From the NCBI GenBank assembly GCA_002399265.1, contig DHDG01000003.1, positions 16,993 to 29,739 on the forward strand: DNA of 12,747 nucleotides. The letters are read 5' to 3'. Numbering within the stretch: position 1 is the stretch's first letter; each line of letters opens with the position of its first letter. A program made the position numbers and the translations under genes. Below the pieces are notes generated by a model. It was not told the DNA's origin, ran no database searches, and was given only the letters and a program-made list of their open reading frames with translations. Positions 6,958 to 12,747 of this stretch are shown here, piece after piece. This DNA is from Firmicutes bacterium UBA4882. Its GTDB lineage: Bacteria; Bacillota; UBA4882.

Positions 6958-8337
6958 TTATGCCAACGTTACTAATAATTGTCCGCCCAGGTTGGTGATA
7001 TCTCCCGCGCCCATTGTAATCACAAGATCCCCGGACTTTAGCAGCGGCGTGAGCTGGACTGCCGTCTCCTGCAACCCACCGAAATAGTGTACAGCCGGAT
7101 GATGCTTGGCCGTTTCCTGCGCCAAAACTGCAGACGAGATATCGCCAGGATCGGCTTCACGGGCAGGGGCAGCATAAATATCGGTAAAAACTACGTGGTC
7201 GGCATCCCCGAACGCATTGGTGAATTCGCTAAACAGGTACTTGGTACGGCTGTACAAATGCGGTTGAAATACGCACCAAATCCTACCCCGAAAATGTTCT
7301 TTGGCCGTTGAGAGCGTCAGGCGCACTGCCGAAGGATGATGGGCATAATCGTCAACAATCGTAATGCCGGCAACCTGACCTTTGATTTCAAAACGACGGT
7401 GCACTCCCAGAAAAGAGGCCAATGCTGCAATCGGCTTTGCCAAATCAAGGCCTAATGCGTGACAAACCGCCAGACTTCCCAAACTGTTCAGCGCATTATG
7501 GCAGCCGGGCACCGCGAGCGTCACAGTACCAAGGTCGCGACCGCCAATGCTTAATTGGTAAGTCTGTCCGAGCGGCTCCCGAGCATGCAGATTACTGGCG
7601 ATCAGGTCGTTATTCTCTGCAAAGCCATATCTCAAGGTTTGGCAGTCTACTTCATCAGCAAGTGCCGCGGCTAATGGATCATCGCCGCAGACAATCAGGA
7701 TGCCGTCCGACGGTAGCAACGCCACGAACTTCCTGAACGTCGCCGCAACGCTGTCCAAAGTAGGAAAACAGTCGGGATGATCCCAATCAATATTAGTAAT
7801 TACGCCGATCGTTGGTTTCAGACGCAAGAACGCTTCCCGAAACTCGCAGGCTTCCGCTAAAAACACCTGAGTACCGCCGACTCTGGCATTGCCGCCAATC
7901 GGATCGAAGTCCCCGCCAATCATAATCGTTGGGTTTACTCCGGCTTCCAATAAGGCCAGGGATGCCATTCCGGTGGTGGTCGTCTTGCCATGAGTACCGG
8001 CGATGGCCACTCCAGTTTCAGCATCACCCATTAATAACCCCAGCAATTCGGCACCTTCCAAGACCGGTAGGTTGAGACCGCGAGCTTTCACAAGCTCCGG
8101 ATTGTTTTCGCCAACGGCAGTAGTATAAACCACCCAATCCGCTTTTTCAACCTGATTACCTTCATGCCCGGTATAGATCGTAATACCCAGGCGGCGAATC
8201 GCTTCGGTAAATCGTGATTCAGAAGCATCCGAACCGGTGATCTGATAGCCTTTACTAAGCAGTATTTTAGCGAGCGAACTCAGTCTGGCCCCGCCAATAC
8301 CAATGATATGCACCTTTTTGCCTAATTGCCCAAGCAT
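6958..8337 (-). CDS. murC: UDP-N-acetylmuramate--L-alanine ligase-like Mur ligase (MurC type)
   Basis: A 459-residue Mur ligase, the expected MurC length. The N-terminal UDP-binding domain has GIGGARLSSLA (13-23), the central ATPase domain the P-loop GTHGKTTTT (114-122) and NIDWDH (182-187), and the C-terminal domain GVHRRFE (311-317), DDYAHHP (329-335) and FQPHLYSRTK (357-366). These are MurC-type signatures, the enzyme adding L-Ala to UDP-MurNAc. Two motifs deviate: where classical MurC has EADESD the protein reads EACEFR (162-167), and GIGGxGMSG is changed. As I recall, some Clostridia have a MurC-like group with EACEY here. I chose ATG 8337 because GGGGGGAG lies just upstream and the UDP motif then starts at the normal distance; a longer reading would overlap rho. 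It follows rho by 40 nt. It may be a second MurC or a related recycling ligase, so the symbol is provisional. Confidence 0.8.
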   Translation of the reverse strand: MLGQLGKKVHIIGIGGARLSSLAKILLSKGYQITGSDASESRFTEAIRRLGITIYTGHEGNQVEKADWVVYTTAVGENNPELVKARGLNLPVLEGAELLGLLMGDAETGVAIAGTHGKTTTTGMASLALLEAGVNPTIMIGGDFDPIGGNARVGGTQVFLAEACEFREAFLRLKPTIGVITNIDWDHPDCFPTLDSVAATFRKFVALLPSDGILIVCGDDPLAAALADEVDCQTLRYGFAENNDLIASNLHAREPLGQTYQLSIGGRDLGTVTLAVPGCHNALNSLGSLAVCHALGLDLAKPIAALASFLGVHRRFEIKGQVAGITIVDDYAHHPSAVRLTLSTAKEHFRGRIWCVFQPHLYSRTKYLFSEFTNAFGDADHVVFTDIYAAPAREADPGDISSAVLAQETAKHHPAVHYFGGLQETAVQLTPLLKSGDLVITMGAGDITNLGGQLLVTLA

Positions 8338-8377
8338 GAAACTCCCCCCTGACACAATTGATACCTGCGCGCTGCAG

Positions 8378-9655
8378 TTAGGATATACTCTGCCGGGCGT
8401 TCTCGGCAAAAGATGAATTGATGATCATTTTGAGAAACTCGCGATTTGTCTTGGTATGACTGAGGCGGTCTAAAAGCAGTTCCATAGTTTCAGGCGCTCC
8501 CATGGAACCGAGTACTTTGCGAATTACCCACATCGCTTCCAGTTCTTCATTATCCAACAAGAGCTCTTCCTTGCGGGTGCCGCTTCTCATGATATCGATG
8601 GCCGGGAAGATGCGCCGATCAGCCAGTTTCCGATCAAGATGCACTTCCATATTGCCGGTGCCCTTGAATTCTTCAAAAATAACTTCATCCATGCGGCTGC
8701 CGGTTTCCACCAGCGCGGTTGCCATCACTGTCAGGCTACCGCCTTCCTCAATATTTCTGGCAGCGCCGAAAAACCGTTTCGGTTTGTGCAAGGCACTCGG
8801 ATCCACACCGCCCGATAACGTCCTTCCGCTAGGAGGTTCAACTAGATTATAGGCTCTGGCAAGCCGCGTAATACTGTCCAGTAAAATGACAACATCCCGT
8901 CCACTTTCGACCATGCGTTTGGCGCGTTCCAGCACCAGTTCCGCCACGCGCACATGGTTTTCAGACGGCTGATCAAAAGTCGAACTGATCACTTCGCCGT
9001 GCACGGAGCGCTGCATATCAGTAACCTCTTCCGGACGTTCATCGATTAGGAGTACGATCAGCTCCAGTTCCGGATGATTGGTAGTCAGGCTGTTGGCAAT
9101 ATTTTTGAGGAGCGTAGTTTTGCCAGCTTTAGGAGGCGAGACAACCATGCCTCTCTGGCCTTTGCCGATTGGGGAGATGACATCCATTAACCTCATCGCA
9201 ATTTCTTTCGGATCTGTTTCCAGAAGTAAACGGCGGTTGGGATAAATGGGGGTCAAATCTTCAAAAGGTTTGCGTCCGGAAGATTGTTCCGGATCCAAAT
9301 CGTTGACTCTCTCCACTCTGAGGAGTGCATGGTATTTTTCACTATCTTTCGGCGGCCGGACCAGCCCGGATACAGTATCGCCCGTCCTGAGCATAAAGCG
9401 GCGAATTTGAGAGACAGAAACGTAGATGTCCTCGTTGCTGGGTGCGTAATCGCCCCTTCTGAGAAACCCAAACCCGTCAGGCAAGATCTCTAATACACCC
9501 TTGGTATATTCCATTCCGTCCTTCTGCGCCTGAGCTTGCATGATAGCCTCAATCACCTGACGTTTGCGCAACTTGGCAACGTTGGGAATTTCGTATTCAG
9601 CAGCCATCTCGGTCAATTCCGTCAATGTTTTATGCTCCAAATCCCGGAGCGTCAT
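8378..9655 (-). CDS. rho: Transcription termination factor Rho
   Basis: A 425-residue hexameric RNA helicase that ends transcription. Domains: Rho_N helical domain (about 2-44), cold-shock-like primary RNA-binding domain (about 48-117, with GFGFLR at 61-66), and RecA-type ATPase. The ATPase has Walker A SPPKAGKTT (173-181), Walker B VVILLDS (255-261), Q-loop SGGVDP (281-286) and R-loop KGTGNME (331-337). There is no long insertion in the N-terminal part, unlike many high-GC Rho proteins. The start is ATG 9655 with a GGGGTGG-type site before it. A 288-bp leader separates it from the upstream gene, consistent with autoregulation by attenuation as known in other bacteria. The MurC-like gene follows after 40 nt. 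Confidence 0.97.
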   Translation of the reverse strand: MTLRDLEHKTLTELTEMAAEYEIPNVAKLRKRQVIEAIMQAQAQKDGMEYTKGVLEILPDGFGFLRRGDYAPSNEDIYVSVSQIRRFMLRTGDTVSGLVRPPKDSEKYHALLRVERVNDLDPEQSSGRKPFEDLTPIYPNRRLLLETDPKEIAMRLMDVISPIGKGQRGMVVSPPKAGKTTLLKNIANSLTTNHPELELIVLLIDERPEEVTDMQRSVHGEVISSTFDQPSENHVRVAELVLERAKRMVESGRDVVILLDSITRLARAYNLVEPPSGRTLSGGVDPSALHKPKRFFGAARNIEEGGSLTVMATALVETGSRMDEVIFEEFKGTGNMEVHLDRKLADRRIFPAIDIMRSGTRKEELLLDNEELEAMWVIRKVLGSMGAPETMELLLDRLSHTKTNREFLKMIINSSFAENARQSIS

Positions 9656-9943
9656 TCAGCCACCCCACTTCTATATAGTTCAGAGTACAGACAACTATCT
9701 ATATTATGACATGCAAAGTGCATGTGCGAACATACACCGGTTTAATCTGCTGATCGCATGGCGGGCAGTGCTCATATGTCCCAGATGTCCCAGGCGAGGG
9801 CGAAAAAGAAACAGAAGTAGAACCTGATTGAATTATACATCAAAAGGCCGGAGGTTATTCGGGATGCAAGCCAGAAAAGGATCAGGTTAGAAAAGGATGT
9901 GGATGGACCAGGCCGACCTATGTTCTTATCAGCTGTTGCCAGA
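9656..9943 (-). other. Long leader region of rho
   Basis: No convincing gene. In minus-strand order it holds an 8-bp inverted repeat with distant arms (9888-9881 and 9828-9821, 52-nt loop). A perfect TATAAT (9837-9832) follows but lacks a -35. Next come a pyrimidine-rich, G-poor stretch (9824-9793), a perfect 9-bp tandem duplication CTGGGACAT (9793-9776), and then the palindrome and extended -10 listed separately. The C/U-rich stretch is the sort of sequence Rho binds, so feedback attenuation of rho is plausible if transcription starts upstream of it. Confidence 0.45.
9703..9730 (-). promoter_or_regulatory. Candidate rho promoter with an operator-like palindrome
   Basis: Minus strand: -35-like TTCGCA (9730-9725), 16 bp, and -10 CATAAT (9708-9703) preceded by TG-T (an extended -10). 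The spacer is almost exactly filled by a perfect inverted repeat ACATGCA-CTT-TGCATGT (9725-9709), a 7-3-7 palindrome shaped like a dimeric repressor or activator site. No footprint or homologue supports it; the promoter match is moderate. Confidence 0.45.
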
Positions 9944-10636
9944 TCAGGTGTTGTCAATCGGGTCCGCCTTTCTTTGGCTGCGCGCGTTACGCGAACGGAA
10001 GGCACTGGAATCTATGCTGGTAAAACCTTTTTCGGTCAGTTCAATCACTCTGGCGTCCATGACTGCCTGCAAGTCTTCCGCATTTTCGGCGTAGACAATG
10101 GTCAGGCTGCGGCAGGCGGTGCAATGCAATTCAAGTCGGTCGGGGTAGACTTCAACGTTAATCTCTGTTTGCCCGCAAGAACAGTACAAATCGCCCCGGT
10201 TGGCGATGGCGTGTAGCTGTCCCATAATTTGGTACATGATTTCAGGAGCCTTAAAATAATCGTTGAAGCCTTCATCATTGATAATACTCTCCGGATCTTT
10301 AGCTCCTTCGTCAATTAACTGCCTGATTTCCTGCTCGTTGCCGATGTATCCCATCACAGCCTCATGCTCAGGGCAAGAGAGTTTGTAAACCGGACTTTCC
10401 CAAAGCTCCTGATGTTGAATGCGCGAATAATGAGTGCTTTCGCAAATAAGGCATGGCAACTGCAACACATAATCGTGAAAATCTGTGGTATCAATAATCA
10501 GGAAAACAAATCCACAATGGCATTCGAGGTTTAGCGAATGCTCCTGACCGAAATCGAACACTGTAAAAGAACTCACGTTAAGCCTTCCGCATAATGGACA
10601 TCTGAGGGCTGCCGTCCTTTCGGAGGTAATGAGCAT
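9944..10636 (-). CDS. Cysteine-rich protein with three putative zinc ribbons, function unknown
   Basis: I do not recognise this 230-residue protein. It has no signal peptide or membrane segment, so it should be cytoplasmic. Cysteines form pairs spaced like zinc ribbons: C13-x2-C16 with C39-x-C41, C62-x2-C65 with C88-x2-H91, and C152-x-C154 with C172-x2-C175. The last two modules are separated by an acidic, probably helical stretch (about 100-145), and the tail is basic and polar (from about 208). The start is ATG 10636, because AGGAGG (10645-10650) sits 8 nt upstream. ATGs at 10669 and 10696 would run through that site, whose bases would then code for REEAV, and have none of their own. It lies 85 nt after cheB. 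It could bind nucleic acid or act as an adaptor, but nothing in the sequence decides. Confidence 0.8.
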   Translation of the reverse strand: MLITSERTAALRCPLCGRLNVSSFTVFDFGQEHSLNLECHCGFVFLIIDTTDFHDYVLQLPCLICESTHYSRIQHQELWESPVYKLSCPEHEAVMGYIGNEQEIRQLIDEGAKDPESIINDEGFNDYFKAPEIMYQIMGQLHAIANRGDLYCSCGQTEINVEVYPDRLELHCTACRSLTIVYAENAEDLQAVMDARVIELTEKGFTSIDSSAFRSRNARSQRKADPIDNT

Positions 10637-10721
10637 ATGTACCGCCTCCTCTCTCAGAATTTTCGCCATAAGTATATAAAATCCTTTTGGTGTCAAACAG
10701 GACTATGAGCGACCTTTCTAA

Positions 10722-11753
10722 TCACTTTTTGCGTAATGCTGCCACGAGCGTGTCCGCCATCTCTTCCAGCGGAGCCTGCATTTGGACAGCGCCCAGATCA
10801 ATGGCAGCTTTGGGCATACCATAGACCACGCAGCTTTGCTCAGATTCCGCCAGAGTGATGCCACCGGCCTTCTTGATTTCCAGCATCCCATTGGCGCCAT
10901 CTGATCCCATGCCAGTGAGGATTACCGCAGCCACACGTTTACCCAAAACCTGCGCGGCCGAAGCATTCAATATGTCAATGTTTGGCCTGTATATCTGTTT
11001 CGGCATATCCGCGGTTCGCGCAATGAGATCCCTGCCACTTTTATCGAGTACTGTCTGCAGCCCGGAAGGACAGATGTATACCCAGCCTTCCTTCAGTACT
11101 TCGCCATTGGCTAATTCTTTAACACTATGGGGAGTCGTGATATTCAAGCGTCCAGCCAGAGCGGCGGTAAAGCCCGGCGGCATATGCTGCGCGATTACGA
11201 TTGGAACGGGAACCGGATATGGCAGTGCTTCCAAAATGACCTGCAGCGCCTTGGGCCCGCCAGTAGAAGTACCAATGATAATGACATCACAACCATCAGC
11301 GGTGAATCCGGGAATTGTTTTCCGCGCAGTGTGGCTGCGGGCCATCCGACTCATATTAACGCGCGCCGCTACTTTGATCTTGAAAATGAGCTCCTTGGCT
11401 GATAACACCTTATCTTCTATTGCGCCAGATGGCTTGGCAATAAAATCGACTGCGCCCAATTCGAGCGCACGCATCGTCATTTCAGCGCCTTCGGTTGCCC
11501 ATGAACTAATCATGATTACCGGAGTCGGGAATTGATCCATTATTTTGGTCAGACAACCCAGTCCATCTAATCGCGGCATTTCGAAGTCTAGAGTGACAAC
11601 ATCGGGTCTTAACTGACTTATCTTTTCGATCGCTTCAATTCCGTCACGGGCGTGTCCAGCAATTGTTATGTTCGGATCGCTGCTAATAAGGTCCTCCAGA
11701 ACCTGCCTGAAAAACGCAGAATCATCAACGATAAGTACGCTAGTCCTACTCAA
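10722..11753 (-). CDS. cheB: Chemotaxis response regulator protein-glutamate methylesterase CheB
   Basis: A 343-residue two-domain protein that removes methyl groups from (and deamidates) chemoreceptors when phosphorylated by CheA. The receiver domain (about 4-122) has the acidic pair D10/D11, phosphoacceptor D56 and K107. A linker (about 123-153) leads to the methylesterase domain with catalytic triad S163 (GTSTGG), H190 (QHMPPGFT) and D285 (GMGSDGANG). The start appears to be TTG 11753. AAGGAGG lies 11 nt upstream, a slightly long spacing, but no ATG or GTG is better placed. It stands 45 nt after the exported-protein gene, without cheR or other che genes beside it. All active-site residues are present. 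Confidence 0.95.
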   Translation of the reverse strand: MSRTSVLIVDDSAFFRQVLEDLISSDPNITIAGHARDGIEAIEKISQLRPDVVTLDFEMPRLDGLGCLTKIMDQFPTPVIMISSWATEGAEMTMRALELGAVDFIAKPSGAIEDKVLSAKELIFKIKVAARVNMSRMARSHTARKTIPGFTADGCDVIIIGTSTGGPKALQVILEALPYPVPVPIVIAQHMPPGFTAALAGRLNITTPHSVKELANGEVLKEGWVYICPSGLQTVLDKSGRDLIARTADMPKQIYRPNIDILNASAAQVLGKRVAAVILTGMGSDGANGMLEIKKAGGITLAESEQSCVVYGMPKAAIDLGAVQMQAPLEEMADTLVAALRKK

Positions 11754-11798
11754 GATGATGGAATCCTCCTTGCATTTCGCGGTTGTGGTACCTCGATG

Positions 11799-12485
11799 CT
11801 AGAACCAAATCCTCCTGATCTGACCGCCTGGCGTGCATAACACAAAGACTCTGGCAGGTATCAATGCAGTAACTGATAGAATAGGCGCGGAAGAACTCGC
11901 GGTAGTGTTCGCGGTAGCGTTCGCGGTAGCGTTGCTGGCGTGAGCGCTAATAATACACGCTGGCCAAAGTGACAACTGAGATGTCTGGCCATTGTCAAAT
12001 CCAAGGGTTATCAGGGTACCGGCAGGGATAGGCCATTGTTCTGAAAGTTCTGTACCGGAGATTTGCAGCAAATTGCATTCAATCCCCCAAAAAACAGCAT
12101 CCACAAAATAGATTAATCCGTTCTGCGGATCTGTCAGGCAAACAGCGTAGAAAGGATTATCCTCTACTGGACAGGCAGCCTGCCACAAGCCGGGATAACC
12201 GTTCACGAAAAAAGGTGCCTCAGGCGCGATCTTCAGGACAAGCTGCTGCTGTGCCACATTCCTCAGGATAATTTCTGAATTCGACACCCCAGACAATTCG
12301 CCTTCAATCCTGACAATGCCGGGACAGGAGGCCTGCAGCGCCGCGGCTGCCTGTGCGGCGGCAGCACTGCTGAATCCATCGTAAATACCGTAGGAAAGCC
12401 GTTCGGGGTCGGGGTGCCAGGCGCACGCTGGCGACGCCCCTAAAACAACAATACCCAATATAAGCAACAAACTTCTTGATTTCAT
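11799..12485 (-). CDS. Exported protein of unknown function
   Basis: A 228-residue protein I do not recognise. The first 22 residues are a clear Sec signal peptide (basic start, hydrophobic 6-16, likely cleavage after SPACA before W23); the -3 position does not fit a lipobox. The mature part has an Ala-rich helix-like stretch (41-53) and seven cysteines, including C54, C105, C116, C137 and C177. A low-complexity Asn/Ala/Thr run (185-199, NATANATANTTASSS) is encoded by 12-bp repeats. A short hydrophobic C-terminus ends it. ATG 12485 is chosen: GGAGGG lies 7 nt upstream, while TTG 12491 is only 1 nt from that site. The site is buried in a hairpin starting 4 nt after the pyrG stop. It is probably extracytoplasmic; the role is unknown. 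Confidence 0.8.
   Translation of the reverse strand: MKSRSLLLILGIVVLGASPACAWHPDPERLSYGIYDGFSSAAAAQAAAALQASCPGIVRIEGELSGVSNSEIILRNVAQQQLVLKIAPEAPFFVNGYPGLWQAACPVEDNPFYAVCLTDPQNGLIYFVDAVFWGIECNLLQISGTELSEQWPIPAGTLITLGFDNGQTSQLSLWPACIISAHASNATANATANTTASSSAPILSVTALIPARVFVLCTPGGQIRRIWF
11898..11933 (-). repeat. Three 12-bp tandem repeats inside the exported-protein gene
   Basis: Plus-strand unit CGCGGTAGCGTT in three copies (11898-11909, 11910-11921, 11922-11933), with one mismatch (T for C) in the first copy. The unit is four codons long and gives Asn-Ala-Thr-Ala repeats, so copy number could change without shifting the frame. Confidence 0.88.
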
Positions 12486-12490
12486 ATCCA

Positions 12491-12532
12491 ATCCCTCCGT
12501 TATACACGCATTTTCGGCTGTGACGGAGGGAT
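12491..12532 (-). promoter_or_regulatory. Hairpin sequestering a ribosome binding site between pyrG and the exported-protein gene
   Basis: Minus strand: ATCCCTCCGT (12532-12523) pairs perfectly over 10 bp with ACGGAGGGAT (12500-12491), which contains the GGAGGG site of the next gene. The 22-nt loop can extend the stem through CAC/GTG and GC/GC pairs. No T run follows, so it is not an intrinsic terminator. The upstream arm begins 4 nt after the pyrG stop codon, within the footprint of a terminating ribosome. Translational coupling is the natural reading. Confidence 0.7.
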
Positions 12533-12536
12533 TTAT

Positions 12537-12747
12537 TCATTTGCTATCTGCCGCCTTGAGAGCAGCCGCCACAAAATCTCTGAAAAGCGGGTGCGGTTTG
12601 TTCGGACGCGACTTTAGTTCCGGATGAAATTGCGTACCCACAAACCAAGGGTGCTCTGGCAGTTCGGTAACTTCAATCAAGCGCTTGTCTGGCGAAAGAC
12701 CGGTAAATGCCAGTCCGGCGGCTTCCAGTGTTTCGCGATATTCATTA
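12537..12747 (-). CDS. pyrG: CTP synthase PyrG, C-terminal fragment
   Basis: The 5' part lies beyond the window; the last 69 codons and the TGA (12539-12537) are present. The sequence belongs to the class I glutamine amidotransferase domain of CTP synthase: PEHPWFVGTQFHPELKSRP holds the catalytic His and Glu of the Cys-His-Glu triad (in QFHPELKS), followed by the conserved PHPLFRDFVAAAL ending. The enzyme makes CTP from UTP and glutamine. The nearness of its stop codon to the downstream hairpin suggests coupled expression of the next gene. Identification from the C-terminus is strong. Confidence 0.95.
   Translation of the reverse strand, partial: NEYRETLEAAGLAFTGLSPDKRLIEVTELPEHPWFVGTQFHPELKSRPNKPHPLFRDFVAAALKAADSK

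Noticed and set aside
8338..8409. A 24-residue N-terminal extension of the MurC-like ligase starting at 8409
   Set aside because: It overlaps rho by 32 nt, has no ribosome binding site, and puts the UDP-binding glycines too far from the start; ATG 8337 has a strong site.
9832..9837. Perfect TATAAT in the rho leader as the main promoter
   Set aside because: No -35-like hexamer at 16-18 bp and the TG of an extended -10 is one base out of place. It stays possible but unsupported.
9772..9840. A 22-codon, aromatic-rich minus-strand reading frame (a possible leader peptide before rho), and the longer frame containing it up to 10005
   Set aside because: No ribosome binding site before the short ATG, and the longer frame overlaps the zinc-ribbon gene in another frame. 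Nothing but composition supports it.
10691..10696. TTGACA upstream of the zinc-ribbon gene as a -35 box
   Set aside because: The best -10 (TATACT) lies only 14 bp away, and hexamers at 16-17 bp match poorly, so no promoter is called.
10855..11535. Long plus-strand open frame opposite cheB (and a similar one at 1165-1986 opposite clpC)
   Set aside because: Both are antisense to well-identified genes, have no ribosome binding site or recognisable domain, and arise from codon bias of the real gene.

Overview
The window (about 12.7 kb, moderate G+C) is a piece of a Firmicutes chromosome. The tetrad ctsR-mcsA-mcsB-clpC followed by radA is a hallmark of that phylum. The moderate G+C, the Gly-rich AGGAGG-type ribosome binding sites and the mix of neighbours (a rho-murC pair, a LysM/M23 peptidase, cheB, pyrG) would fit a motile, perhaps spore-forming Negativicutes such as the Sporomusaceae. 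That placement is inference from gene content, not a database result. Every gene I accept lies on the minus strand, so transcription runs from high to low coordinates. No tRNA, rRNA, CRISPR array, insertion sequence or phage gene is visible; this looks like core chromosome.

Layout in the direction of transcription. (1) The 3' end of pyrG (CTP synthase, cut by the window edge) is followed after 45 nt by a gene for a small exported protein of unknown function. The ribosome binding site of that gene is locked in a perfect 10-bp hairpin whose other arm begins 4 nt after the pyrG stop. (2) cheB (chemotaxis methylesterase) follows, then a cysteine-rich protein with three apparent zinc ribbons and no recognisable function. 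(3) A 288-bp leader holding a palindrome between candidate -35 and -10 boxes precedes rho (transcription terminator), which is followed by a stand-alone MurC-type ligase with an unusual ACEF motif and a strong terminator. (4) A monocistronic LysM-LysM-M23 peptidase has four and a half 12-bp tandem repeats in its leader and its own terminator. (5) The protein-quality-control operon ctsR-mcsA-mcsB-clpC is driven by a near-consensus sigma-A promoter with a CtsR-type heptad operator just downstream, and closes with a terminator. (6) dedA and the start of radA overlap by 14 nt.

How the genes work together. CtsR represses its own operon. McsB marks CtsR and damaged proteins with phospho-arginine, activated by the zinc protein McsA, and ClpC unfolds marked proteins for ClpP. 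The complete active sites of McsB (including the phospho-arginine pocket) and ClpC (two Walker pairs and the ClpP-binding VGF loop) are visible. The CtsR copy carries an odd Gly/Asp-rich linker in its C-terminal domain. The remaining genes serve the envelope (MurC-like ligase, M23 peptidase, DedA, exported protein), transcription termination (Rho), DNA repair (RadA), nucleotide synthesis (PyrG) and chemotaxis (CheB).

I do not see a clearly new multi-gene system. The best leads for new biology are the pyrG-coupled hairpin and its exported protein, the three-ribbon zinc protein, the palindrome in the rho promoter region, the 12-bp repeats before the M23 gene, the variant MurC, and the CtsR linker. 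All intergenic stretches are under 300 bp and are described individually.
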